Source of the DNA: Lineolata rhizophorae
Lineage: Eukaryota; Ascomycota; Dothideomycetes; Lineolatales; Lineolataceae
DNA length: 64,000 nt
Direction: 5' to 3'
NCBI GenBank assembly: GCA_010093515.1
Contig: MU001688.1
Coordinates: 373,394-437,393 of the forward strand
A program made the translations under genes and the position numbers. Position 1 is the first letter of the stretch. Each line of letters begins with the position of its first letter. This document shows, in pieces, positions 21,701 through 33,197 of this stretch. Below the pieces are notes generated by a model that saw nothing but the letters and a program-made list of their open reading frames with translations, made no database searches and was not told where the DNA came from.

Positions 21701-24535
21701 CGACCTCTCCCACTAGCTTGTACTTGTACTGGACAAGCACGTCGCGACGCGGCGCTGGCATCGCCGCTGCGCCGCAGGCCTTCGCGGACAGAAGGTTGGA
21801 GCCCGGCGATTGACGACGACCGTCGTGCGACAGGCCTGCAGCGGCCGATGCGCCTTGCGATCTGGTTGCGACGGAGACCAGATCAAGACCAGAAAACTTT
21901 CACCGCGAGGCAAGAAAAAAAAAAATGGGGAATCGTGTATTGTCTGGCTGCGGAGAAGCACACGCGGCCGCAGCTGTCCGGCAGGCAAGACCTCGATTAA
22001 GCCCTTAACAGGAGGTGCCTATGGCCTGGGGATGGGCGATGTTCGGAAATTGGCTTGAGACGCGCCGGCCAACGGGGCGGAGCGGCCTTCAATTTAAGAA
22101 CACATGCGTCCCGGCCCCTCATCCCTGCAGGGCCCTCCCGCAGCCCTGCCGCCGCCGCCCGCTTTGGGAATGGCGTCGCCCGCTCCCAAAAGCCGCCCAG
22201 CCTGTCGCGACGCCGGTGGAATTCCTGAGGCCCTGAGCGACTTGGCCCTACCCTGCCCAGCCGGGGGTTGGACGACTCGCGACGCTCCCGCTACAGCCAC
22301 GCTTCTCGTCGCTTCTCGGGCCCCCTTCTAGGGCGGGCAGGCGCCGGAGTCAGTTGCAGAGAGCGGGCGAGCGGGAGAGGGCAGCTCGCTGCGGCTTTGC
22401 GCGCGCGCGCGTCTCCCTTCGTCGCCGGGCGCGCGCTGGCGGGAGTGTTTGCGCGGGTCGCGGGCGGGCGTCACGGCCGTGTTCTGTCATTTGGGGTCAA
22501 TCTAACTCCCTCGCGGCGCGCTGGGTTCGCGCATCTCGAAACCGCCGGCGGCGCTGATTCGCTGCTCCCCAGGTTCGGACGGGCATTTGCGCGAACCGTG
22601 GTCGGCGAGACCTACTTCTCGTGCGGGCGCACGCGTGTCTGCGTGAGCCCGGCAGACGGGGCCCAGGAGGAGGCGGACGTCTCCAAGCACCGCCCGGATG
22701 TAAAACTTTGCAACTAAGCTGTAGGCATCCTATATTGAGGGCCTTCGTAGCCACGTATGCGCCCGGCCCCAGTGATCAGAAAAGCTGGAAGCGGAAGGAA
22801 AAATTGAGAATATTTCCCCCTTCCCCCCCCTCCTTTGGGTGACATTGAATAGGGCTCGGGACTCCACAAATTGGTAACGGTGCAACAGGAGCGTGGGAGT
22901 GGCAGAGAGCAGCCACTGTACAGATCCTTGAGCGGATCCGATGGCTTCAAGTCGCGCAAGCGGGCCTAGCTTCCTTCCTCTCTCTGCTGTTAGGTACGGA
23001 GTGGCATGTTTAGAGAAACGGACCGGGCTACATAGTCAGACTGCGGTCAGCCCGCGCAGCCGGGCCCCCTTCCGGCCCATCCTCGGAAGACGTGCAGTCG
23101 CAGCCACGGTGCGTGTATTACCTAGGCGGGTAGGACGGCGGCGGCATCGCAAGTATGCTTTGGACACCGCTCCCCGGTATATCTAGGCCGGGCGGCGGGG
23201 GAGAGGCAGAGCGGGCGACCGATAGCACGCGAGCCCTAGGCATGGGAATAAAGCATCAAGCGGGCGCGCGCAAATTAACAAGGTGGAGGGGCCAGCCGGG
23301 ACGAGTTGATTGCCAGGCCGGCCAGAAGCGGAGCTGCTGCAGGGGACTGCGGCCGACCAGACCCTCGTACCCTCGTCGCCGGCGGCTCTCAGGCTGGCCG
23401 TTCCGCAACGCTGCGGCCCTGGCCTGGCGCGCGCCCGGGCCAGCCCCGTCCCTCCCCACCCCTCCCGCAGCCGCGCTGCTCGCCTGCCCGCTCGCCCTCT
23501 CTCTCTCTTCGCGCGCCCACGGCCTCCCCTTCCGTCCACCGTCGCTCTCTCGCCGCCAGCACCCAGAGTCGAGTTGTTGGAGAGGTCGTTCGTCCGACTC
23601 GAACCTTCAACCCGCCCGGGCCCGCACTGCCGCCGTCAATCCCCAGTGCTTCTCCGCCGTCGCCCTGAACGTGCCGCCCGCCCCTTTCTCCGCCGCCCTC
23701 GCTCGTACCGCCGTTTCGCCCTTTCTTCGCACGCAACCGCCTTGCTTCATTCAGCCCGACAACGCGCCCGTTTGCCGACGACGCCGACGCTCCCTTCGCT
23801 TTGCGCGCCTGCCCGACGGCTTCCCAAGCGGATCTCGTCTCCCGTCCCCTCCTTTGGTTCTGATCTTCTGTTCGTGCTGTCGTTCCTAAGGAACTCGATT
23901 CTTTAATCGCGGCCTCGGCGCCTCTCCAAGCCACTCGTTTGCCCCGACTCGCCCGTCGCCACGACCAGGTCAACCACGGCTCGAGCGGCCGACCACGGAC
24001 CAGCGGTCCTCGGTACCGGCCGGCAGCAACCCATCGTCGACCCGCCGGCTCGCCGACGAGGGAGAGAATAAGATTGTGCCCCGGCTGGTCCTGCTCGAAC
24101 GGCTTTGTCGTGACTTGGTTGGAAGGCGGGCCCCGAGCGTGCAGAGCGTCTTTGTTTGGCCAGGAGCTTCTTTGTTCGACAGGCCCGGAGCACACGTGGA
24201 TTCGGGAAGAGGGCACTTGTCCCTGGCATCGCCACCGGCCGCCGTACGCCATTTGTTCGGGTCGCGCCATCGCCGTCGCCGACAAAAAGGCTCGGGTTCC
24301 CCCTCCAGCTCCCCGAGTTTTTCGACCCCTTTCGATCTTGCGCCCATCTCACGGCCGCTCGCGGGTTCCTCCTCGCTGCGTCGCCGAGTCGATCCTTGCA
24401 ACTCGCGACATACGCACTCGTTTCCACTCGGAGGGAAAGATGACGGGTTAGATCACCGCTCTTTTTGATCTCATTCCTCGTCAATTCTTGCCAACCTCCG
24501 ACCATTCTATAATACTCGACTGGTGGGACAGCATT

Positions 24536-24677
24536 GTAAGCCTCCACGTTCCCCTTAGCTACGCACGGCACCCACCACCCCCGCAAAACTCGGTTTTGAG
24601 TGAATCGAGTCTGGTGTCTTTCAATCTACCCGTCTGCGCAAGATGTCGATAGCAAACCGCTGCTAACTGCTCCATAG
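24536..24677 (+). other. possible intron in the MSB2 5' leader
   Basis: GTAAGC at 24536 and a CCATAG acceptor ending at 24677, with GCTAAC about 13 nt before the acceptor. The spacing fits a fungal intron of 142 nt. It lies in non-coding leader sequence, so there is no frame test, and this call rests on splice signals alone. Confidence 0.35.
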
Positions 24678-24751
24678 GTCCTGACGTTCATTTTTCTTTT
24701 TCTTTTTTCCTTGATTCGTCAAGTCCACTCGTTTGTATATTTATCCTGACA

Positions 24752-24819
24752 GTAAGTGGACCCATCCCTAAGGCCTAAGGTCATTGTCTAACCAAACGGG
24801 AGTAGGAAGAGTCTCTTAG
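24752..24819 (+). other. probable intron in the MSB2 5' leader
   Basis: A 68-nt segment with a consensus donor (GTAAGT at 24752), a perfect branch point (TGTCTAACC at about 24785) and a TTAG acceptor ending at 24819, 68 nt before the MSB2 start codon. All three signals are strong, so a spliced 5' leader is likely. Confidence 0.55.
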
Positions 24820-24887
24820 TCTCAACTTCACGTAACCCCACATTTCCTCCTAGACTGAAATTAAGACATCCACTATAATTCTGCGCA

Positions 24888-27800
24888 ATGAGATCTTCAG
24901 CGACCATCTGGGCTGCAGCTCTAGCTCTGGCCTCATTCTATGGGCCGTTGCTCACTACTGCCGAGGCGGCACCTGCGCCGCAGGCGCCTGGGGAAACGCC
25001 AAGATACTACTTCCCACGGCAGGTGAAACGCCAACTCTGGTTCAACACTACGACGACGCCTCCCCCGCCCGAGTCCAGCGACGAATCGAGCTCGAGCAGC
25101 TCGAGTTCGAGCAGCTCGTCTTCGACCGTTTCCGAGAGGCAATCCGAGTCTCTCGATTTGTTCGCGCCTTTTTTCGAAGACCAATCGTCCACGTCAAGCG
25201 AAGTCAACACAACATCCGCATCGAGCACGTTGTCAACAAGCACAATTGTCTTGTCGAGCACAACGATCTCGGGGCCTGAGTTGGTCACCACATCGACCAC
25301 GTCGGAAGTAATTGTCATCGTTTCGTCCTCAAGCTCGCCGCCCCCGATCACGAGGCCAGCTCCAATTCCAACATCAAGACCTTCTCCACCCCCTCCGGCA
25401 GACCAAGCCGGCTCAACTGGAGGCATTCCGGAGAGCGTGGTTCAGCCGACGTCTTCGTCCACGAGCGAAAGCACGTCCACGCCAGAAGACGAGACCTCAG
25501 TAACACCGGAGGATACTTCCTCTGAAACGCCTTCAGAAACGCCTGAAGAGACACCTTCGGAAACACCTGAGGAGACACCGTCATCAAGCACATCTGAAGA
25601 AGAGACTTCTTCGAATGGCGTTGCGTCCACTGGTGGTATTCCTGAGACGATTGTCTTGCCGACAAGCACCCCCGAGGAGAGTTCTTCAGAGCCAGCCGAA
25701 TCGTCCTCGGATACTAGCGCTGTTGAATCGTCTTCAAATGGTGTTGCGTCCACTGGCGGCATTCCGGATACGGTCATCTTACCGACGAGCATTCCTGAGG
25801 AGAGTCCTTCAGAGCCGGCCGAGTCGAGCTCGGTTGCTCCGGTTGGGACCTCTTCAAACGACGTCGCATCCACTGGCGGTATTCCTGATACAGCCGTCTT
25901 GCCGACGAGCACTCCCGAGGAAGAAACTTCTTCGCAGCCGGCCGAATCGTCTTCGGACGATGTTGCATCCACTGGTGGTATTCCCGATACAGTCATTTTG
26001 CCGACAAGCGTTCCGGAAGACAGCTCTTCACAACCAGCCGAATCGTCCAACGCTCTGGTTGGCACGTCCTCAGACGACGTCGCATCCACTGGTGGCGTAC
26101 CCGATACAGTGATTTTACCGACGAGCACTCCTGAAGAGGAAAGTTCTTCGGAACCGGCCGAATCGTCCTCGGGCACTGGCGTTCTTGTAGGACTTTCTAC
26201 GGTGCTAGGCAATTCTCCAAGCAGTACGCCGGAATCCACGCCGGAGTCCAGCCCGGAATCCACGCCAGAAGCAACACCGACGGACGAGCCCGAGGAGGAC
26301 CCAGGCGTAATCCCAGCTGTTAGCTCGTTGCTGTCTTCCGTCCTTAATCCCGGTCCTACTGGTGCGACTGGCCCAGCGACTGATGTCTCAACGCCTACTA
26401 GCGAGAATAGTAGTTCGGAGACGACAGATGTACCCCCAATTGTTCCGGTCCCCGTTCCAACCGATGAGCCTGAGACAGAACCTAGCACAGAGGGCTCCCC
26501 AGAGGGAACACCGGTCGAGTCTGCCGCGGAGACTACTCCGGAGACACCGGCGGAAACGGGTGATGGTCTAACCGGCCTCGTATCTTCGATCGTTGGAGAA
26601 GTCTCGAGCATTCTCCCCACGCCCACTATTCCTGGCATCAACGAGTCTGATCCGGCGGAGACGGCAGCATCCGAGACTCCAGGTCAAGAGCCGACGACAG
26701 ATGTCCCGACAGGTGAAAATGTCACTACAATCGATGAGACAGCCAGTGACAGCACGCCAACTGATGGCGGCGTTCTGCCTGGCGTGTCCAGTTTGGTGTC
26801 AAGCATCGTCTCGGAACTTCCTCCTGTAGTGCCGTTACCGACGGATGCTTCTAGCGAGACTACCAGTGAGAACATAACCGATACGTCTCCTGGGACGCCT
26901 GTGGTTCCGATTGGTGTGTCTTCTGTAGTGTCTTCGGTCGTTTCCGAACTTCCTACAACTCCCCCAGCGACGAGTGATGTCCCACCGGATACTCCTAGTG
27001 GGACCGAGGAGCCCCCGACTACGGAAACTCCACCCACATCTAGTCCGCAAACGCCATCTGAAACCGGAGCTGCTAGCGAACCTAGTGGAACGGAATCCAC
27101 CGAAACCGCACCTACCGAGTCTCCTACAGATGCACCTTCGTCGGGGACTAGTGTGCCGACGACAACGGCGGAGACTAGTGAGCCGGCGACTACGGGAGAA
27201 ACCACTGAGCCGGCGACTACGGGAGAAACTACTGAGCCGGCGACTACGACTGAGACCACACCATCGTCGGGCACTTCAGACACGCCGTCGTCCCTTTCTG
27301 AGCCCGACACAAGCGCTCCTACCGAGTCTCCAGCGACGACTGCTCCATCAAGCACTGCGCCGCCTACTACTACTACGCCAGTTACTACGTCGCCCGGAGA
27401 GACTAGCGCTATAAATGACACTAGTTCCATCAACGAAACTCAGAACCCAGTAACGACGCCCTCTTCGCCCACTGCTACTGTGGAAGAACCAACCCCTCCT
27501 CCGAGCACTAGCCAGACCCAGGCTCCGGGCCATACCATCGAGCCGATTGGTACAGATACGTTGACAGAGTTGCCCGTTCCGACCAGCATCTTTTGGGAGC
27601 CTTCAACTACTATCCCTGTGCCCACGACTGACGAGAGTGGTATTCCTACTACGATGCCGCAATTCATCCAGCCGCCTGGTGGAGCACCTCGTGGTTCGCC
27701 GAATACCACTCTGGTCCAGATCGCGTTCGATTACGGCCTGAACTATCCGTTCGTCGCCAACACACCCGGCTCCGCCGGGCAGATCTTCGACTTCCTTCCA

Positions 27801-28556
27801 AAGGGTGTCTCGTTCGGTCTGAGCGTTGTCGATGACCAAGTTCAGATGCATAGCATGGAGCCTTTTGACACGCGACCCGAACTTGGTTACATCACCACGC
27901 TCGCCCTCTTCTGGATTCCTTCAGACATGGTCAGCCAGCTTAACATTGATCTGCACACGCCAGTATCGAAGTTGTACCAGAACCCGAATGAGTCCATCCG
28001 CACCCTCATGGACATGATCAATCCCAGCTTCCCGCTACTCGCTAGCAACCGTCCAGGCACCAATTCACCCACCTCGTCAATGGACCCATACGCTACGGGT
28101 ACCCCGTCACCTGAAGACGGCTCGCCTCTGGGCAGCGATGCAGATAATTCAGCACCCGTCAATTCGACCAGCGTTTACATTGCGCTTGGCTCCATTGCTG
28201 GAGTTGCCGCATACGGCGCGTCGATGCTATACGTTGCGCGCCGCTACAAGAAGCGCAAGCTACGACACGAGCGTGCCAGCTCGGTTCCGAGCAATGGCGG
28301 CAGCGACCATAGTGCTGGTACCGGCATGACCAGCGTCCCCGGCTACCGCGCACCTGAACCCATCCGTAACGGTTACCGCAGCGGCTCGACCGTTAGTAAC
28401 GTGTGGATGACCGGTGCCCGGGGCCCTACCCGGTCGTCGGGCACGACGCGCGAGAGCCGTGGCAGTCGGCAGAGCGGCAGTAGCAACTCGAGAAGCATCC
28501 GTACTGCGAACATCTCGGCGCCAGTCATGGCAGAGAACTCGCTTGGCTGGGACTGA
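24888..28556 (+). CDS. MSB2: signalling mucin MSB2
   Basis: Single-pass cell-surface mucin that senses surface and wall cues and feeds the Cdc42/Ste11 MAP kinase pathway controlling filamentous growth and, in plant pathogens, appressorium formation. One uninterrupted exon, 1222 residues. An N-terminal signal peptide (about 1-27) is followed by a poly-Ser block (67-79) and a Ser/Thr/Pro-rich mucin region to about residue 930. Within it, five imperfect repeats of 33-41 residues (about 245-430) are each headed by VASTGGIPDTVILPTS or a close variant; a sixth, shorter match starts at 176. The conserved membrane-proximal domain starts near 938 (TTLVQIAFDYGLNYPFVA, GYITTLALFWIPSDM, LHTPVSKLYQNPNESIRTLM). 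A transmembrane helix at about 1096-1117 is followed by basic RRYKKRK and a cytoplasmic tail of about 100 residues. The ATG has a signal peptide directly behind it and no better start upstream. Confidence 0.92.
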   Translation: MRSSATIWAAALALASFYGPLLTTAEAAPAPQAPGETPRYYFPRQVKRQLWFNTTTTPPPPESSDESSSSSSSSSSSSSTVSERQSESLDLFAPFFEDQSSTSSEVNTTSASSTLSTSTIVLSSTTISGPELVTTSTTSEVIVIVSSSSSPPPITRPAPIPTSRPSPPPPADQAGSTGGIPESVVQPTSSSTSESTSTPEDETSVTPEDTSSETPSETPEETPSETPEETPSSSTSEEETSSNGVASTGGIPETIVLPTSTPEESSSEPAESSSDTSAVESSSNGVASTGGIPDTVILPTSIPEESPSEPAESSSVAPVGTSSNDVASTGGIPDTAVLPTSTPEEETSSQPAESSSDDVASTGGIPDTVILPTSVPEDSSSQPAESSNALVGTSSDDVASTGGVPDTVILPTSTPEEESSSEPAESSSGTGVLVGLSTVLGNSPSSTPESTPESSPESTPEATPTDEPEEDPGVIPAVSSLLSSVLNPGPTGATGPATDVSTPTSENSSSETTDVPPIVPVPVPTDEPETEPSTEGSPEGTPVESAAETTPETPAETGDGLTGLVSSIVGEVSSILPTPTIPGINESDPAETAASETPGQEPTTDVPTGENVTTIDETASDSTPTDGGVLPGVSSLVSSIVSELPPVVPLPTDASSETTSENITDTSPGTPVVPIGVSSVVSSVVSELPTTPPATSDVPPDTPSGTEEPPTTETPPTSSPQTPSETGAASEPSGTESTETAPTESPTDAPSSGTSVPTTTAETSEPATTGETTEPATTGETTEPATTTETTPSSGTSDTPSSLSEPDTSAPTESPATTAPSSTAPPTTTTPVTTSPGETSAINDTSSINETQNPVTTPSSPTATVEEPTPPPSTSQTQAPGHTIEPIGTDTLTELPVPTSIFWEPSTTIPVPTTDESGIPTTMPQFIQPPGGAPRGSPNTTLVQIAFDYGLNYPFVANTPGSAGQIFDFLPKGVSFGLSVVDDQVQMHSMEPFDTRPELGYITTLALFWIPSDMVSQLNIDLHTPVSKLYQNPNESIRTLMDMINPSFPLLASNRPGTNSPTSSMDPYATGTPSPEDGSPLGSDADNSAPVNSTSVYIALGSIAGVAAYGASMLYVARRYKKRKLRHERASSVPSNGGSDHSAGTGMTSVPGYRAPEPIRNGYRSGSTVSNVWMTGARGPTRSSGTTRESRGSRQSGSSNSRSIRTANISAPVMAENSLGWD
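25620..26177 (+). repeat. in-frame tandem repeats of the MSB2 mucin domain
   Basis: Five imperfect coding repeats of about 100-125 bp, spaced 33-41 codons apart (STGG at residues 247, 288, 328, 361 and 400). Each contains STGG(I/V)P(D/E)T(V/I/A)(I/V)LPTS, followed by an acidic Ser-rich PEE...PAESS segment. Unit length varies by whole codons, so the reading frame is kept. Such arrays commonly vary in copy number between strains of one species. Confidence 0.85.
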
Positions 28557-30217
28557 GTGGTGCGCGCCCAACGTGACTGATGACCTAGCAAAGGACCAAA
28601 TTTTCCATTTCCATTCTTGACGACGAAGAGACGGTTCTCACGTGTACTATTTAATCTTTCTGGGCACTGCTGGCGGGCAGGATGAGATAGTGGAAGGGGC
28701 AAGCTTCTAGCTCGGCCAATTTCTGTCTCGGACTTGGATTACAAAAGCATTTCCGTTTCTAACCCTTGCATCTACCCACCCTATTTCAACTCAACACCAC
28801 ATATCCGCCAAGCGGACCGAGGGTCTCGCCATAGGTGTCGCAAAGAGGCGAGGTTCCTCGTCCAGCTATCTATGCTATCTACAGCAGCATACTCTTCCCT
28901 ACTATCTCTCTCTATACCACTCAGCTTTCCTTTCTCTACGTTTTCCATATTTCGTCTTTCAAGCTACTCAAAGTAACATCTACAAACCTTTTCGCATCCA
29001 CAAACTCTCCTACCATATCCTTTTTTTATTTGTTAGTATTCGCTTTTTTCACTTCTTAGATACCTGTCTACGGTCCGATTTGGGGCATGGACATAACCCT
29101 TATTTTTTTGAGATCGTTTTTCGATGCGCGGGCTAGCTGTTGGGTTTGATTGAATCTGGCTGTGTGGATTTTTATTGCTGCTCTGGCCGCTGCCGTCCTT
29201 TCGGTGGGATGCGCCAGGCATTAGTTTCGTTTCTTTGCTCGGGGCATCGTGGTGCGAGAGATGGGGTTGAATGATGTGGGCGGCATCGCGCAGGAGGGCG
29301 CAAGCGTGCGGTAAATAGTAAACGTGAGGGTGGAAATCAAAAATTCTACTGAAAATCGCTGCTGTAGAGTGTGTTGAGTCAGTGATGTTGTTACAGAACC
29401 AAGCCGCGCGAGGTATATAGGGCGCAAGATATTCGATCATACAATGGCTGGAATAGCCTCGCAATTTGCCCTGACCCCGGATAGAAGAGCCCACATCCTT
29501 CGGTCAAAACCAAGAGAATGTGGTATTGTGGTGTATTTCTTAACGTTTTTCTTGAGTTTGTTGAAAGCGTCAAGATACCTAAATGAGGCAAAACCCTTTC
29601 CCTTTCTTTATGTGGCAGGGGAAAAGCGGCGAATACATTTCATCACCATGTCAAGATAATCATGGTTCCAGTCCCTGACCGCTCGTTCAAGAAAGTGTAG
29701 TCTTTGGAAGCAACCCAAGAAGGAAGCCGCTAGGGCATCTATTAGACTCAGATTCAATATTTGAGGCCAAAATTCAGCTCTCTCGTTGATTGCTTAATAA
29801 TAGATCGAGAGATACTCCCAAACCTCACGTCGAAATCACGGACTAACGTAGAGGTGTCAAGGAACTCGCAGAATGTAGTCGGGCTTTTAGTGTGGAGGCT
29901 CAATTGTGGCGTGGCCGAGGCCGTGCAAAAGTCTTGGCACATCGGTAGCCGCACCAACCAGCCCCAAAAGGCAAGCTGACCACAATTCCTCCCCCGAATC
30001 GCATCCACGACGTCGCGATAGCCCGCCTCCAATCTGCCCGCACAACCTCGCCGCCCTGGTTCCTTCCGCGCGATCCGGGCAGATTGGAATAGACTCCTAC
30101 TCTTTCGGCCTTCGCCCGCTCCGCAACAGACGACCGCCCATCGCCCCCCCTCCATCCTGGCCGCTTCGCGCCACGTTCCTCTCCGCCCCGCGCCTACAAC
30201 GATCGGTTCCCGCAACG
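28557..30217. other. intergenic region between MSB2 and SEC27
   Basis: Contains the MSB2 3' flank (pyrimidine-rich, 28730-29060) and the SEC27 promoter. Open frames such as 29033-29494 on the minus strand have no recognisable content. A CT-rich leader precedes the SEC27 ATG (about 30000-30210). Nothing else seen. Confidence 0.5.
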
Positions 30218-33197
30218 ATGCGCTTGGACGTCAAGGTATGGAGCGCGGAGAGCGGACGATGCGATTAGTTTCGTACCTGCCTGAGCGTTTTGGAAGACCC
30301 GGCGCATAGATGACTAAGGATTTCGAATTGCAGAGACAACTCTTCGCGCGGTCGGAGAGGGTCAAGGGGATTGACTTCCATCCCACTGAGCCATGGGTAA
30401 GTCACACGCGGAATCAAATCGCAGAGTCTATAATGCTAATGCCGGGCAGATCCTCACGACGCTATATAGCGGTACGTCTTGGGATTACCCAATCCGTTTT
30501 CCCAGTTGCGACTTACACGTGCGACGTCTTTAGGCCACGTCTACATATGGTCGTATGAGACGCAAGTACGGTGCTCTTTAGAATTTCACATAAAATGGAA
30601 GACAACCGACTCTAATGCGTTCTCAGGCAATTGTCAAAACTTTCGAACTCACAGACGTCCCGGTCAGAGCCGGCCGTTTCATTGCGCGCAAGAACTGGAT
30701 AGTGTGCGGTTCGGACGACTTCCAGCTACGCGTGTACAACTACAACACGTCGGAGAAGATCACGTCCTTCGAGGCACACCCAGACTATATCCGAGCCATC
30801 GTGGTACACCCGACGCAGCCATTCGTGTTGACTGCCTCAGATGACATGACTATCAAGCTGTGGGACTGGGATCGCGGCTGGAAGTGCGTGCAAACATTCG
30901 AAGGGCATAGTCATTATGTCATGGGTCTCGCCATCAACCCGAAAGATACAAACACGTTTGCTTCCGCCTGTCTCGACCGGACCGTCAAGATCTGGAGCCT
31001 CGGCTCAAGCACGCCCAACTTCACGCTCGAGGCCCACGAGACGAAGGGCGTTAACCATGTAGATTACTACCCCCAGTCTGACAAGCCGTATTTGCTTACG
31101 ACGTCGGACGATCGGACTGTTAAAGTCTGGGATTATACAACAAAAGCCCAGATCGCCACTCTCGAAGGCCACACCAGCAACGTTTCTTTCGCGTGTTACC
31201 ATCCGGAGCTGCCCGTAATTATCTCAGGTTCGGAGGATGGCACGGTCAAGATCTGGCATGCGAACACGTACCGTCTCGAGCAATCGTTAAATTATGGTCT
31301 GGAGCGAGCATGGTGTGTCAGCTACCAGCGTGGAAGACAGGGCATCGCCATCGGATTTGACGATGGCGCGGTCGTTGTTAAGATGGGCCGCGAAGAACCG
31401 GCGGTATCAATGGACGGCTCTGGCAAGGTCATCTGGGCGCGGCATACGGACATCTTGACCGCTGTTATAAAGGGTGTTGGTGCGCACATACTATTTCCGG
31501 ACCTTTCGTTTTCACAATTACTGACGTTCGTACTCAGACAAATCACTTAAAGACGGCGACACGCTCACACTGCCCACCAAAGATCTTGGATCAACCGAGA
31601 TTTACCCACAGTCTCTCTTACACTCGCCAAACGGCCGTTTTGTGGCTGTGTGCGGTGACGGAGAATACATCATCTACACAGCGCTTGCCCTGAGGAATCA
31701 AGCCTTTGGTTCAGCGCTTGACTTTGCGTGGGGTTCAAAGGACAACGACAAGGACTATGCCATCCGGGAATCTTCTACCAGCGTTAAGGTGTTCCGAAAC
31801 TTCAAGGAAAAGGGCGCTGGTGGTCTGAACGTCGGATTTCAGGCCGAGGGTCTGAGTGGTGGCGTCCTACTCGGTGTCAAGGGTCAGGGAGGTATCGGCC
31901 TCTTTGACTGGGAGACAGGCCAATTGGTCCGAAGGATAGAAGTCGAGCCCAAGAGTGTGAGTCTTTAGCGGGGGTGCGAGCTAGTAACTTCTTGTGCTGA
32001 CAAGTCTTGTAGGTGTACTGGTCTGAGAGCGGCGAGCTTGTCACACTTGCTTGCGAAGATACTTTCTACGTCCTGCGTTTCTCGCGAGACAGCTATGTTG
32101 CTGCTCTCCAGGCTGGCGAGGTAGATGATGATGGTGTGGAAGCGGCCTTTGAAGTTATCACCGATATCAACGAGAGGTAAATTCCACATGCACAGCAGGA
32201 GTAAGGACTATGGACTAACTTGATCTGTAGCGTCCGCACTGGCCAATGGGTTGGAGACTGCTTCGTCTACACCAACGCGACTAACCGCTTGAACTACCTT
32301 GTTGGAGACCAAACTTATACCATCTCGCACTTCGACCAGCCCATGTATGTTTTGGGCTACTTGCCACGCGATGGACGTATCTACGTCGCTGATAAAGATG
32401 TCAACGTCGTCGCATATGCCCTTTCGCTTTCAGTCATCGAATATCAAACTCTTGTGTTGCGTGGCGATCTCGATTCAGCCAACGAGATGCTACCCGAGGT
32501 TCCTGCGGACCAGAAGAACAAGATCGCGCGTTTCCTCGAGGGCCAGGGCTACAAGGAAGAGGCCCTGCAAGTAGCCACGGATCCGGAGCACCGCTTCGAC
32601 CTCGCGCTCCAGCTCGGCAAGCTCGACGTGGCGCTGCAGCTCGCCGAGCAGGCCGACGTGGAACACAAGTGGAAGACGGTGGGCGACGCGGCGCTGGCGG
32701 CGTGGGATGTGGCGCTGGCGCAGCAGTGCTTCGCACGGGCCAAGGACACCGGGTCGCTGCTGCTGCTGCACAGCGCCGGCGCCGACGCCGACGGGCTGCG
32801 CGCCCTAGCCGCTCAGGCCGAGGCCGCCCAGCATCATAACGTCGTCTTCGACTGCTGCTGGCTGCTCGGCGACATCGACAGCTGCATCGACGTTCTGGAG
32901 CGGACGGGGCGCACCGCCGAGGCCGTGCTCTTCGCCCAGACGTACAAGCCCAGCCGCGCACGCGAGGTCGCGCTCGACTGGAAGAAGGCGCTTGAGAAGG
33001 AGGGCAAGACGAAGGTCAGCAAGATGCTGGGCGTGCCGCCCGGAACGGGCGACGAAGGAGAGGCCCAGGGCGACGCGGATATGTTTCCTGAATGGGAGGA
33101 GTACCTGAAGATCGAAGCGGAAGGCGGGCCGGCAGATGAAGAGGAAGGTGAGGACGAAGAAGAGCAAACGGTGGAGGCGGACGGGAAGGCGGAATAA
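30218..33197 (+). CDS. SEC27: coatomer subunit beta-prime (beta'-COP)
   Basis: WD-repeat subunit of the COPI coat that forms the outer cage and recognises dilysine retrieval signals on Golgi-to-ER cargo. Eight exons: 30218-30235, 30334-30396, 30450-30471, 30534-30565, 30627-31479, 31538-31956, 32013-32176 and 32231-33197. Introns are 53-98 nt. Every junction keeps frame; product 845 residues (yeast 889). It begins [21 protein letters not shown] first WD40 propeller occupies about residues 1-310 ([60 protein letters not shown]). A coatomer WD-associated region follows ([40 protein letters not shown]), then an alpha-solenoid and an acidic tail. Intron 5 has a weak GTGCGC donor at 31480; I chose it because it gives [21 protein letters not shown] donor at 31476 would also stay in frame. 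Confidence 0.95.

Larger units (their letters stand above)
18703..24887. other. 6.2-kb gene-free region, presumed MSB2 upstream region
   Basis: No gene supported. The left part (19.0-21.3 kb) is unremarkable. From about 21.4 to 24.4 kb the DNA becomes GC-rich and rich in pyrimidine tracts, which leaves long overlapping open frames on both strands (for example 23155-23889 plus and 23389-24285 minus). Their products are Arg/Pro/Ala-rich low-complexity sequences with no domain, so I treat them as composition artefacts. The right end holds probable MSB2 leader introns (listed separately). The region is long for a fungal promoter and could hide non-coding transcripts. Confidence 0.5.

Noticed and set aside
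23155-24285. Long overlapping frames on both strands (244 codons plus, 298 codons minus)
   Set aside because: GC-rich DNA with few stops; the products are low-complexity Arg/Pro/Ala/Ser sequences with no domain.
25442-26641. 399-codon open frame antisense to MSB2
   Set aside because: It is the mirror of the Ser/Thr/Pro-rich coding repeats, which lack codons that give antisense stops. The sense strand has a signal peptide, a conserved domain and a membrane helix.
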